From: Mesaphorura yosii
Taxonomy: Eukaryota; Arthropoda; Collembola; Poduromorpha; Tullbergiidae
Direction of reading: 5' to 3'
DNA length: 64,000 nucleotides
NCBI GenBank assembly: GCA_009869945.1
Contig: WIXG01000249.1
Coordinates: forward strand, 1-64,000
Shown piece by piece: positions 12,501 through 22,007 of this stretch. A model generated the notes under the pieces. The model had not been told where the DNA came from. It did not search any database and saw only the letters and a list, made by a program, of their open reading frames with translations. The first letter of the stretch is position 1. Every line of letters begins with the position of its first letter. Both the position numbers and the translations under genes were made by a program.

Positions 12501-15500
12501 GTTGACCAATTGGTGCGAGCGTATCCCAGAGATGGTCTGTCACTCAGCTATCGTAGCAAGGTTAAAATTGGAAGGAATCACCATCGGCAAATCAACAGTT
12601 GCAGACATCATCAATAGCGTCGGAAATCGAAGAAATCACAAGTTGACCGGTCTCGCATCACCAGAAAGACACAAGTCACACCACCACTAACAAAAGGACT
12701 AAGGTCCTCATCAGAAAGGTTGACCTTCTCACGTCAAGGGAGAACCCGCCCAGCCAACGACAAATTGCAATGGGCGCCTGGAAACTTCTGCAGGAGGTCT
12801 GGAACAATGTCACTCCACGAAGAAGTGTCTAAAGTGTATTATTCGTGGAAAAGGAGACCGTGCCTGGTTGCCCAGAAGGGTGATGGACATATTGAGCACA
12901 CCAAACAAATTCATAAACGAAAATTAAACTTGTAATATTATAAACAAAGCTGTCTGGAATAAGCCTGAATATCTTCTGTACAACATAAGTAGCCTCGTAC
13001 AGCTGGCTAATTTGATAACGAGAAACGAGCAGCATAAATAATTTTATGCACTCGTAAATAATAACCGTGAAAACTGTGTCCTTTTCGAGTGTGTTCAAGA
13101 CTTTGAAGGCAATCGAAAGCTAGAATTTCACAGTTTAAGAATTTTCTGACCTTTTAATTTTATGGCTTTTCGCTTGCCTGACACAAATAACGACATCAAG
13201 AATTCGTACTTATCACACATCCCGCAGACGGGGATCTGCCCCGTCTCGCCCTAATTTTACATTATTTGCTGGTTACAGGCTGTTCATAGATTCTCACTTA
13301 CACAAGATGAATACGTTAACTTCCTGAAACTATACACGAACAAAACTACCGGAACTGCATTCAGAAATTCTCATGAATCGTACGAGTACGTCGCTTGCGA
13401 ATGGATGAAGACGAACAAAGGGGTGTGGAAGGGCTGGAAGCCAATGGCTGGAGTGAATAGACTCCATATCGGAGGCATCTTCCCAATTTCTGGAACTTAC
13501 ACCGCCAGAGGAGTTGTGACTGGTACGTGAGGCGTTAATATGTAATCGATACTAGTGCCAAAGATGGAACTTAGTTCCACAAATGGCATGCAAATAATTT
13601 GAACTTCTTCGAATTCCATTCTCATACTTATAATTCTCTTCTCGTTGTTTCTCAATTTCGCAGCTGCAACCATGGCGGAGGAAGCCGTGAATATGAATGA
13701 GAGCATCCTGAGTGGGTACGAGCTGAATCTGCTGGTTAGTGATGGGCAATGCCGAACTGATGCTGTGATGAAAAGTTTCATAGACTACATTAGGACTTCA
13801 ACATTTGACACCATGGCTGGTATTCTCGGTATGCACCACTTTTGTTTCGTCTGTCCAGCCCAAGCATAATGCGCAGGGGTTTGTACATTTTTGTGAACTT
13901 GGTTATTTTAGGACCGGCCTGCTCGGACACGGTAGAACCTTTGGCCGGTGTTGCAAAGCACTTCAAGACGGTCGTGATCAGCTACAGTGCGGAAGGATCA
14001 AGCTACTCAGACCGAGAACAATATCCGTATTTCTTCCGGACTATTGGAGAAAACAAGCAATTCCAGTAAGTAGCCGCCGTGAACGATTTTCCACTAATTC
14101 GATTTGCGAATAGGAATAACACGCAGACTTGTTCCCATCTAGGCATGTGTACCTGAAACTATTCCAAGAGCTTGGGTGGAGTCGAATTGCTTCTTTGACC
14201 GAGGAAGGGCAGAAATATGCTGAATACATAAGCCATTTGCACGACTTACTACAGGAAAATGGAATGACTTTCATCGCTAGTCGCAAATTTCCTCGTGAAA
14301 GGCCCGCACTAAACATGTCACAGGTTGGCCGTCCACACAGTTTTTTTCTGAAAGAGTCCCAATGTAACTTCAGCTGATGAGATTGTTTTCTCTGAACATT
14401 TCAGTACCTTCAAGATCTCAGAGATAAGAGAGCAAGAATTATACTTGGTGATTTTTACGATCACACCGCACGAGCTGTAATGTGTGAATCCTACCGACAA
14501 AAGATGACTGCGAAAGAGGGCTACGTGTGGTTCTTGCCAGTCTGGTTTAATCCGGTAAGTGTAGTTTAATCAATCAAATGTAATCAATTCGTACCAATCT
14601 TTAAGTGGTAAGTGCATAATAAGTGGCAAATGAACGAGGCAAACTATTATTTCAACTGAATTAGCGCAGCGAAGTTAAAAATTTTTTTACAAACATTTTG
14701 TTACAATTTAGTACAAACAATTTCTTCAATGACCGACGACGGTTACATTGAACGGAACGCTGAACTTCAACTTCAAAACCTCTGCACGTTTTTTAAATTT
14801 TTTCGTTTTCAACCAGAAGGAATTTTTTTAGTAGTTTCTGTGGTATCCATTTAAACTTCAAAACCGTTTCAATCATCATTGACATTATTCTCATAGGATT
14901 GGTACGACACTGACAAGTATAACAACATAAGTGGGAAGGAGCCCACTCCTTGCAAGACTTGGGAAATGGTCCAGGTGAGTCGACTCGACACTCTGACGTC
15001 TTTCGTATAATCGTATCTGGTATTGATCTCCTGGAGAAAGTCTAATAATCTTGTGCAATGCTTTGTCATTTAGGCGATTAACGGCCACTTATCACTCCAG
15101 TACGCATATTACGCCCCAGACGATCACATTATGCAGGAGAATAGAACAGTCGGAGAATGGAGGGCCGACTACGAGAAAAAATGCAAGGAAAGTAATCGAA
15201 CGACATCAGATTATGCAGGGTACGCGTACGATGCAGTCTGGACATACGCGTATGCCCTTGATAAACTACTCAGACTGAATCAGTCACACATTACCAACTT
15301 GCACTCTGATAATATAACTGAGTAAGGAACCGATCAATTCTGTTGAAAGCGAAGTTTATTTTCTTCCAAAAATATCTAATATGCTTCCATTCACTTTTTC
15401 ATCGTCTAGAACATTTGTGCAAATAATCAATGAAACGGATTTCTACGGAGTAAGTGGCCATATTAAGGTTGGTTCCTCTTTGTTTTCTTTCTTTATTCTG

Positions 15501-18500
15501 CTCGCTTAATAGTGACATAAGGTGAACACGGAAGAAAGGATAAGTTAGAATTTAGGCTACCAATTTTAAGAATTAACAGTTTTGTTAACGTACATAGAAG
15601 TTACTAGAAGTTAACATATATATCTACATGGTAAATTGAATGCAATCTTTCTCCTCACAATGCATTTTCACATAATATATTCTTCCGCTTTCGTTGTGGG
15701 TTTTGCTACAGGAACCGTTAATATCATCGTAACACGAAAGAGGAATATCTCGCTGAGCCAAAACTTTTGCATCATGTCGTGCTGCCTGCACGAATGGCAA
15801 CTCTTTCGCATCTGTCATTGATACAAACCCATTGCATATAATTTGTGCTCCTTGGATGCTTGTTACGCCATTTCCCGAACAGCTAAAACAAAATTAGGTA
15901 TTAGTTATAAGTAATGACAAATGTCACTAATTCGAATAGGATGCACAATAATACCTGAAACCAAGCTTCCTCTTGCTCCATTGATTCTAAGCTTGGATGA
16001 ACATGTTTAGCTATCTCGAATGCAACCTTTTCACCATTGATGCATGCATCAACAATAGCACTCCCATTCCCATTTCGTCTCTACGTGCGTGGTCCTTTTG
16101 AAATATTTTCTAATATCAGGGAGTGCACTACTTGAAGATGCACGCTCCAACAATTGTTAATTGAAATAGCTGATCTCAACAATAGCAGCTATGATACAAT
16201 TTTAATTATAACACTAAAATGAACTGTACTGATAGAGTTTTTTGTCTACGATTTTGAACCAGCATTGTGAAGAACGAGACCAGAAATATTTTGTCACTTT
16301 TCAACACAAATACATACAACTTGGTACTCAAAAATGTACATTATCTGCATTTGACAAGCACTTGATAATATAAATGCTATTGCTATACGCCTGCTTTCTT
16401 GAAGAAACTGAATCTAATTATATTCATCATTTTCCCTCTCCACAGTTTATCGGAGGACCTTCTCGAGTTTCAACAATCCACGTTGTTCAATGGATTGAGA
16501 GAAAGACGATAATAGTGGGTTCGTTTCAACCAGTCACAAGAAATATGTCAAATGATATTATTGGTGGAAGGTAGGCGTAAATCAAATAAAGACGGGCCTG
16601 CACTTGTGTAAAAACAGTAAGAAATATTTTCTATTTGACAGGCTGGATTTAAATATCTCGGCGATTGTGTGGTTAAACCAAGACAATTCGATACCATCGG
16701 ATGGGTCGGAGCCACCTGCGACATGCGTTCTAGAAACACTCGCTAGCGCGCTGGATGTATCGTGTGAGGCTGCGATTGTCATAGCCAACGTCATTGGGTT
16801 TGGGGTTTTTGGATGTATTCTCGTTGTCTGCTTCATCATAATCAAAAGAAGGTGCTTACAAACTCTTTCTGAAAGCCTTTTATCGCATTGAAGTCTTAAG
16901 TGTAATGCGTCCATCTTTTCCAGATATGATAAACACATACAAACAACTGAGGACTACTTCAAGGCGTTGGGAATTGATATTCTGTCGGCCACAAGTGTTT
17001 CCGCACTTGATAAATGGGAAATTCCAAGAGATCGAGTTGTAAGTGATCATTTTAAGTTATTTATTAAAGCACTTTACTTTTGGTTTAACGGTTTGACTCG
17101 TGTAACAAGAGTAAGAGAAGTAAGAAGTAATGACTTTTAGTAAGAAAACACACTTACTAGAAAACAAAGTAGTTGATGCTCGAACGAAAAGTGAACGTGT
17201 TAGTCACGCCTGAATTCACCTGGGTCTTTCTTGTTTGCAATAAACGCCTTAATTTGTTCAGGGGGTAGATTTGCTATCCGTTTGCAGTTTTGTTCGCAAC
17301 TGTTGAATTTTGATGGTTTTGGAAACGAATGTTCAATTGTTTGTAGAACCCACATGACACGAGAAAGTCCCTTCTTCTTGACACTGCACAATGCAACAAA
17401 TACGCGATTTCACTGCCACGATTTGCACAAGTGAACCGTTTTTGAAGAATGATTTTCTTCTTTCCACCAAATTCAACAGATGAGGAAGCAGTCACGACGT
17501 GCCGGAATTGGCAATTTCCACCACGGCACCAAAAGGTTCCGGGTCCCACATGTCCATATCTTGCGTTTTGATTGATTAGACGGACTATACCTTAGAATTA
17601 AGAAATAATGAATTATCAATTAACAAGTCATTAGCGCATGTCAGTTATATTATTATTAGCGCATATTGTCAGTTAGTATAAACTAAATATTAGACTTACC
17701 ATCTCCGCTGATAGTGTTTGGGCAATAAAGTTCCGGCTCCACACCACTGTCAGGCCACTGTGAATAGGGAAGGAGATCGTCGTTGAACTTTGTCGCTTCA
17801 ATGGTTGTGACTCCGGATCCGACGGTTCTTTTCAGCAAGATTTTCTTAATGTCGCAGGAATAAATTCTTCTAAGGATCTTGTCAACTGACTTATACCGTG
17901 TGCTGTCACCATAAATAGATACTGTGAACTGCTTCGTGTTGCTTTCCATGTTCCTCTTGAACTGTTCAAGCGCTCGTCTCTCCGTTGCAGAGAATGCAGC
18001 CTTTGATTTTGCTGCTTCCGTAGTGAATGCATCAGGGACGTGGCGCTTCCAAGCTATAAAGCCAATACGTGACAGATTATTCAGTAAATTCTCAAACTGC
18101 AAACTATATAATTTAATTTCGATGCAATAACTTACGCAAAGAAGTTTCTTCAAAAATGGGATCTCCTGTAACATCACTTCATTGTCATACTGAGCTTAGT
18201 TTCGGATCACAACTCGTACTTGAAGTCAAATCGGCTTTATTGATTTCAGTCTTGACATTCGCCCGTTCTGGAATTCTAACAAGCTGAATTGCTCTCAAAA
18301 CTTCTTCAGATATAGAATCACGGCTAATCACAACACAATTACAGTTTGTACTTGTTTTCGCAATTTCTTGATTGCTGGTCTCGGTGTTGAAGGCAGAGAG
18401 TCTTCAATCACTACTATATCAAGTTCAACTTGTGCGATTTCCCTCTTCTGAGATTTGCTTCTGCTACTTGAATCTTTGTTCGGAATTGGTGTCTCGTCCT

Positions 18501-21325
18501 CGAATTCAAGATGGAATTATGCAAGTGATTTCGTTGTTGTTGCCATGTTTTAGCAGTAATTGTATTATTTCTGCAAAAATGGCCAATTAAAAGTTTGATT
18601 TGCGAAATAAATTGAAAATTAATAATTGCAGCAACAATTTGTTTATAAGCAAACAAACAAGTTTGAACAAGCTTTCAATCAAACAAACAATTCAATTGCA
18701 AACGCTGCTCGCGTCAGCCAATCAGTGCTCAGCATTTTAAACTATTATTTATTTTGTTATTTAGGTCATAAATCGGAAACTTGGCGAGGGCGCATTTGGA
18801 ACCGGTATTTTGTTTTATTATGCTCATTAAAAGTAACACTTCTAACACATGCTTTGCTTTCAACAGTTTACGGTGGTGAATGCTTCTTTGACGATAAAGG
18901 ATGGGTCGCTGTGGCTGTCAAAACGCTGAAAGTAGGCTCCACTTGTGAGCAGAAGTTGGACTTCTTGAGTGAGGCCGAAGTCATGAAGAGATTCGAGCAC
19001 AAGAATATCATAAAGCTTCTTGGCGTTTGTACACGATCTGAACCGATTTACACCATAATGGAGTTTTGTCTCTACGGTCAGTTGAGCGAATAATTTAATC
19101 CGTCAGAAAATGATCAATTCATCGTCTAAGGGAAATCGATGCATTTTCCCACAGGCGATCTCAAAACATATTTGCTGGCCAGAAGAAATCTGGTTAACGA
19201 GAACGAAGACTCTGATGAAATTTCAAGCAAGCGTCTGACTTCCATGACTTTGGGTAAGTTATTTCAAATAACCGTTAAAGGTGGAAGTAAATGGGTAGCT
19301 AGTGAAATAAATAACAGGGTAGTAAGAGTTCAAATAACGGATAATGGTTTTTAAATGGTACTTGAACAGAGTAACCACATTGCTTGAAACGTATCTTCTC
19401 CAAGCTGTCATACAAACAATTACTTATTCATTCATGCATCTTACGCAATCAAGTCTGGTAATTCTAGGTCTGAATGCATAATCCTTACCTTCTGCTTCAT
19501 TAACAAAAATCACTTTCGCCAGTATCTTTATGAAATTGCCATGCTGTTGATAATTTCTCTCTTCTTTTAACGTCGACATCATCAGCTTTCTCTTTGTTCT
19601 TACCTGGAGACATTTGAGACTTCATAAAATCCAAGACTTCCTTGCGTTGTGGAGAAAGCAGCAGTTTGAATGGCTCTATTACACCCTGCGATGTGCGATG
19701 ACCAGCTGCTTCTGTTTGAGATTGTGTGTTTGTCAACTTCTTTTTTTTTGGGATTACATCTTCTTCGTCACTCGAAATGGTGACAATGTCTACTTTCTTT
19801 GACATTTTACAGTAATGTGAAAGTATTCAAGGCCAAATGAAATTCAAAACACCTAAAATTCCTGTTTGTTTATTATTCGTAAGTACAAGCAAGTTTGAAG
19901 AAAGTTGAAAGCGACATTAAATTAGAAGTTAAAAACGAGTTGGAATATGTTTGTGTTTTGTTTGCTACTTTGTTAATTTCATAAAAACAAACAATCCAAA
20001 ACGCCAGCCAATCAGCAACTTCCAAATTGCATTTTAATTGGTACCAATACTGATAAAAGCTTTCCTTCCCACCTACTGAGATAGTTCCTAGTCATGATAT
20101 CATAATTAATCGTTATCATATTTTTCAGATCTTGCACGTGCACTTTCCTACCTTGCGGAGCTTAAATATGTTCACAGGTATGTCATGTCACATGGAAATA
20201 TATGAAGGTTTGTTGTAAACTTGTCATTGAAACCCATCCTTGGAATTTGCAGAGATGTGGCATGCAGAAACTGTCTAGTCAATGCAAGTCGTGTGGTCAA
20301 GTTGGGTGACTTTGGAATGACTCGCCCGATGTACGAAAACGACTACTACCGATTCAACAGAAAAGGTATTACAGAGAAGCATAAAGTAGTTACTTGAGGA
20401 ATGTGTTTACAATTCCGTCCTTGACTTTTAGGCATGCTTCCAGTAAGGTGGATGGCACCCGAATCTCTGGAGTTAGGAATCTTCACTCCAATGTCTGATG
20501 TTTACTCATTTGGTGTTGTACTTTATGAGGTACAACATTTTTCGCTACATGTTTAACGTGCTGGTGGCTTTTATCCAAATATGAAATTACGAATGTTACA
20601 GATTATCACTTTTGGAAGCTTTCCATTCCAAGGCCTGAGCAACAACCAAGTTTTGGAGCATGTCAAGGCTGGAAATCAACTCCCTATTCCTCGTGGAGTT
20701 CAGCCACAACTGTAAATTGCCGAATGTCATGCTTCATGGTCGTTTCAAATCGCTATTGCAAGTTTTAAATTAATTTTAGGGAAGCTTTGCTGAGATCATG
20801 CTACGCCATGGAATCAGCACGTCGTCCAGCGGCATCTGAAATTGTGGAGTTCCTGGCCAATGTATGTAATAAGTCGTATTTACTTACCCTTTCACATTTA
20901 TTACTCAAGGAATATGTAAATTTGAACAAAACAAGTATGTTCATGTGTTGTGTTGCACGATGTGTAACACATAGTAGTAGTAATGTTCGGCGCAGTTTAA
21001 AGACTTGAGAAGCACTAACTCTTCTTTTTTCTCATTCCAGAACCCGAGAATTATTTCACCCTGTCTTGATATTCCACTCGCTTCAGTCCAGATGGAGGGC
21101 ACTGATCAACTTGAGATTTCAATCCCGAAGAAGCCGAATAGTACTACAACAAATCGTCTCAATAGCAGTAAGAATATACGCCAGTGTTCATCGAAACTTA
21201 GCAGTTTTGAAACTCAGCCACAAGAAACGATTCCACTAACTCAGCAAACGAATCAAAACAATACCAGTCCATATGCTACTCTGCAGCACAATAGTCACAG
21301 TAACAGTGTTGATCAGTTCGCTTAA
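464..21325 (+). CDS. Vkr: Venus kinase receptor (receptor tyrosine kinase with Venus flytrap ectodomain)
   Basis: This is a single-pass receptor kinase of the plasma membrane; in other invertebrates VKRs bind small molecules or peptides and act in reproduction. Exons by splice sites: 464-547 (uncertain), 1135-1245, 11733-12312, 13279-13522, 13664-13828, 13912-14065, 14143-14323, 14405-14554, 14897-14974, 15074-15321, 15410-15467, 16446-16570, 16642-16851, 16924-17038, 18765-18804, 18867-19076, 19155-19253, 20129-20177, 20253-20365, 20432-20529, 20602-20711, 20780-20861, 21041-21325. Every junction keeps phase, giving about 1195 residues. Order: OpuAC-like region, ANF-type flytrap (from [13 protein letters not shown] to [10 protein letters not shown]), one TM helix, tyrosine kinase, 95-residue polar tail. 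Kinase marks are GEGAFGTVYGGE, VAVKTLK, HRDVACRN, DFGMTR and RWMAPESLE. The insulin-receptor-like kinase joined to a flytrap rules out an ordinary GABA-B receptor or insulin receptor. The signal peptide was not found, so the true start is missing or lies upstream. Confidence 0.9.
1135..1245 (+). CDS. Vkr: VKR exon: start of the OpuAC-like ectodomain
   Basis: The exon has an acceptor (TTTCCAG) ending at 1134 and a GTACG donor at 1246. The frame reads [12 protein letters not shown] and ends GHLGFPGR. It leaves two bases completing an arginine codon with the first base of the exon at 11733, which continues FGWFIPQSR. The joined G-x-P-G-R-x-G-W-F-x-P pattern is typical of betaine-binding-like domains in animal flytrap receptors (family knowledge). 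The 10.5 kb gap to the next exon is therefore a single intron. Confidence 0.75.
1246..11732 (+). other. 10.5 kb intron of the VKR gene
   Basis: The stretch is bounded by a GTACG donor at 1246 and an acceptor (TTCGCAG) ending at 11732, and joins two halves of one domain in phase. It is AT-rich, and its open frames of 60-153 codons overlap on both strands without recognisable motifs, so I read none as genes. First large introns in receptor genes often carry enhancers; nothing here proves that. Confidence 0.65.
11733..13474 (+). other. OpuAC-like (glycine-betaine-binding-protein-like) part of the VKR ectodomain
   Basis: This region covers exon 11733-12312 and most of exon 13279-13522, together with the earlier exon at 1135. 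Seen in sequence: [42 protein letters not shown] and W-K-G-W-K-P, with paired cysteines and N-glycosylation motifs (NVT, NSS, NDT, NKT). The pattern of an aromatic wall, a V-x-F-F-x-W-x-P strand and a late W-x-x-W resembles ABC-transporter substrate-binding (OpuAC) domains fused to some animal flytrap receptors. The assignment is by remembered pattern, not by a profile search; the alternative is a VKR-specific N-terminal region of other origin. Confidence 0.55.
12341..12967 (+). mobile_element. Mariner/Tc1-like transposon relic with terminal inverted repeats
   Basis: The element lies in the VKR intron 12313-13278. Left end 12341-12359 and right end 12949-12967 are inverted copies matching at 17 of 19 bases (core CTTATTCCAGACAGC). 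Between them lies a helix-turn-helix transposase remnant on the + strand: it begins near 12478 ([17 protein letters not shown]), then after a frameshift reads [10 protein letters not shown] and [10 protein letters not shown]. Another frame near 12710-12760 reads [19 protein letters not shown], like the second HTH of mariner-type enzymes. At about 630 bp, with frameshifts and no catalytic domain, it is a dead internally deleted copy. I could not see a clean TA target duplication. Confidence 0.7.
13475..15467 (+). other. ANF-receptor / GABA-B-like Venus flytrap module of VKR
   Basis: Eight exons from 13279-13522 (its last part) to 15410-15467 encode a type-1 periplasmic-binding fold. It begins [15 protein letters not shown] and continues with [70 protein letters not shown] and [14 protein letters not shown], ending [10 protein letters not shown]. 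These follow the order of ligand-binding domains of GABA-B and natriuretic peptide receptors. Exon 16446-16570 continues with FIGGPSRVS and IHVVQWIE, as in those families. In VKRs this module is the ligand sensor. Confidence 0.85.
15624..16160 (-). pseudogene. Minus-strand spliced coding remnant inside a VKR intron (CX4C motifs)
   Basis: On the minus strand an exon ends at 15955 with a GTATT donor, followed by a 72 bp intron (15954-15883, acceptor TTTTAG) and an exon from 15882 to a stop at 15624. Coding text includes [32 protein letters not shown] and, after a frameshift, [15 protein letters not shown]. The two C-x4-C units resemble those of the remnant at 17200-18546. The frame must change at least twice, so it looks broken. 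It could be a decayed nested gene or transposon; FLYWCH-type fingers share the C-x4-C spacing, but I cannot claim that family. Confidence 0.4.
16642..16851 (+). other. VKR transmembrane segment exon
   Basis: Two cysteines ([10 protein letters not shown] and LDVSCEAAI) precede a hydrophobic run of about 24 residues from [20 protein letters not shown] to the basic stop-transfer IIIKRR. It is the only strong membrane span in the protein, which separates this gene from seven-pass GABA-B receptors. The next exon (16924-17038) encodes the juxtamembrane stretch ending KWEIPRDRV, immediately before the kinase glycine loop. Confidence 0.85.
17200..18546 (-). pseudogene. Nested minus-strand spliced gene or gene relic within a VKR intron
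   Basis: Unrecognised family. Minus-strand parts: a 5' segment from an ATG at 18546 to about 18183 (one in-frame stop near the start, one frame change); exon 18165-18136; a 39 bp intron; exon 18096-17700; a 109 bp intron with GTAAGT donor and AAG acceptor; exon 17590-17200. The last junction keeps phase, reading across as CPNTISGDG then [12 protein letters not shown], so this is not a retrocopy. Visible features are an acidic/hydrophobic patch ([10 protein letters not shown]), a basic helical middle ([19 protein letters not shown]), and a C-x4-C unit in [16 protein letters not shown] one-base frameshift near 17390 separates the last 60 codons. It sits between VKR exons 17038 and 18765, in the opposite direction. 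Confidence 0.45.
18715..18725 (-). promoter_or_regulatory. CCAAT-box candidate shared by two minus-strand ORFs (copy 1)
   Basis: The 11 bases CAGCCAATCAG here recur exactly at 20005-20015. Both lie 170-200 bases upstream of a minus-strand ATG, each with AAACAAAC-type and AAGTTTGAA words between. On the minus strand this reads CTGATTGGCTG, a classical inverted CCAAT (Y-box) element. Confidence 0.3.
19500..19802 (-). CDS. Intact 101-residue minus-strand ORF in a VKR intron, paralog-like to the nested gene at 17.2-18.5 kb
   Basis: The product starts [16 protein letters not shown], a hydrophobic core followed by acidic residues like a SUMO-interacting motif, then a basic cluster (IPKKKK) and a lysine/glutamate-rich end. 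This order mirrors the 5' part of the minus-strand remnant at 18546 (DIVVIEDS followed by KKLRK). Both share an upstream block of similar words and the same 11-base CCAAT-box sequence (20005-20015 and 18715-18725). No finger-type region follows, so it may be a truncated duplicate. Function unknown; a nuclear role is a guess from composition. Confidence 0.35.
   Translation of the reverse strand, partial: SKKVDIVTISSDEEDVIPKKKKLTNTQSQTEAAGHRTSQGVIEPFKLLLSPQRKEVLDFMKSQMSPGKNKEKADDVDVKRREKLSTAWQFHKDTGESDFC
20005..20015 (-). promoter_or_regulatory. CCAAT-box candidate shared by two minus-strand ORFs (copy 2)
   Basis: Identical to 18715-18725 and placed about 200 bases upstream of the minus-strand ATG at 19802. 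The shared flanking words suggest a duplicated promoter region rather than chance. Confidence 0.3.
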
Positions 21326-21856
21326 TGCCTCGGCATACTTAAATATTGTAGGTTTTAGAGCTTTAGCCCTATTTTGAGGCGCTTTCTTTGTAATCTTGTT
21401 ATTAAGAAAGACCGTGTATTTTTCTCACAAAAATTGAGGACCGGAAGGCAACAAAGAGATTTATCTTTAAACAAACACTTATACTATACGAATATACTCA
21501 GATGCATGCATTTGACATGGCCTGCAACGATATTTAAAACAATAGATATTATTTATAAAGAGTCATATTTTATCGTAAAGAATTTACGCATTTATTGTAC
21601 GAGCTGTGAAAAATGTCTTTTCAACGGCGCTTCCCTGTCGATGGGTGTTAACGCAGCCATAATGTTCTTGTTATACTGTTCTCTCTGTTGTCTCATTCAT
21701 TTCGCTTCATATTTATTACAGTCTCTCTGTTAGCCAGTTAAGTAAACATATTTCACAAGTTTTGCAGAGAATACAGAGATAAGAGTTTTCTACTGAGAAT
21801 GTATCCTTTGTTTATTTATTCTTACCAGTACTTTATTCACCAGTCGTTTATGGAAA

Positions 21857-21862
21857 AATAAA
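21857..21862 (+). terminator. Poly(A) signal of the VKR gene
   Basis: An AATAAA hexamer lies 532 bases after the VKR stop codon, the best candidate before the next gene. The 21326-21856 stretch between shows no other gene and is read as 3' UTR. Confidence 0.5.
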
Positions 21863-21905
21863 ATATTACACGTGCTATCTTTTCCGAACTTCGCACATCT
21901 TTCGC

Positions 21906-21949
21906 ACGAATGTCCACTTCTTTGCAAATGCAAAGAAGTGGACATTCGT
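21906..21949. repeat. Perfect 21 bp inverted repeat with 2 bp loop
   Basis: Left arm 21906-21926 (ACGAATGTCCACTTCTTTGC plus A) and right arm 21929-21949 are exact reverse complements around an AA loop. It lies just past the VKR poly(A) signal, in the gap before the UPF0462 gene. Such a structure can extrude as a cruciform, form an RNA hairpin, or result from a template-switch event. Confidence 0.85.
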
Positions 21950-22007
21950 TTCGCGAACCAAAAGCAGCATGATTCTGCCTCATATTTTCTGCATCAGCTT
22001 ATACCAC

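Larger units (their letters stand above)
18765..20861 (+). other. VKR tyrosine kinase domain (exons 18765-20861)
   Basis: Motifs in order: glycine loop [13 protein letters not shown] (18765-18804 joined to 18867), catalytic lysine in VAVKTLK, the alpha-C glutamate in [16 protein letters not shown], catalytic loop HRDVACRN (20174-20275), [17 protein letters not shown] in the activation loop, then [26 protein letters not shown] and the closing arginine in [10 protein letters not shown]. All catalytic residues (K, E, HRD, DFG, APE) are present, so an active kinase is expected. The three activation-loop tyrosines are spaced as in insulin receptors. The catalytic loop carries Val-Ala-Cys where insulin receptors have Leu-Ala-Ala. 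Confidence 0.93.

Noticed and set aside
15410-15467. GTAAGT inside this exon as an alternative donor for VKR
   Set aside because: Using it would remove the conserved [10 protein letters not shown] segment; the GTTGGT donor at 15468 keeps it and joins in phase to the exon at 16446.
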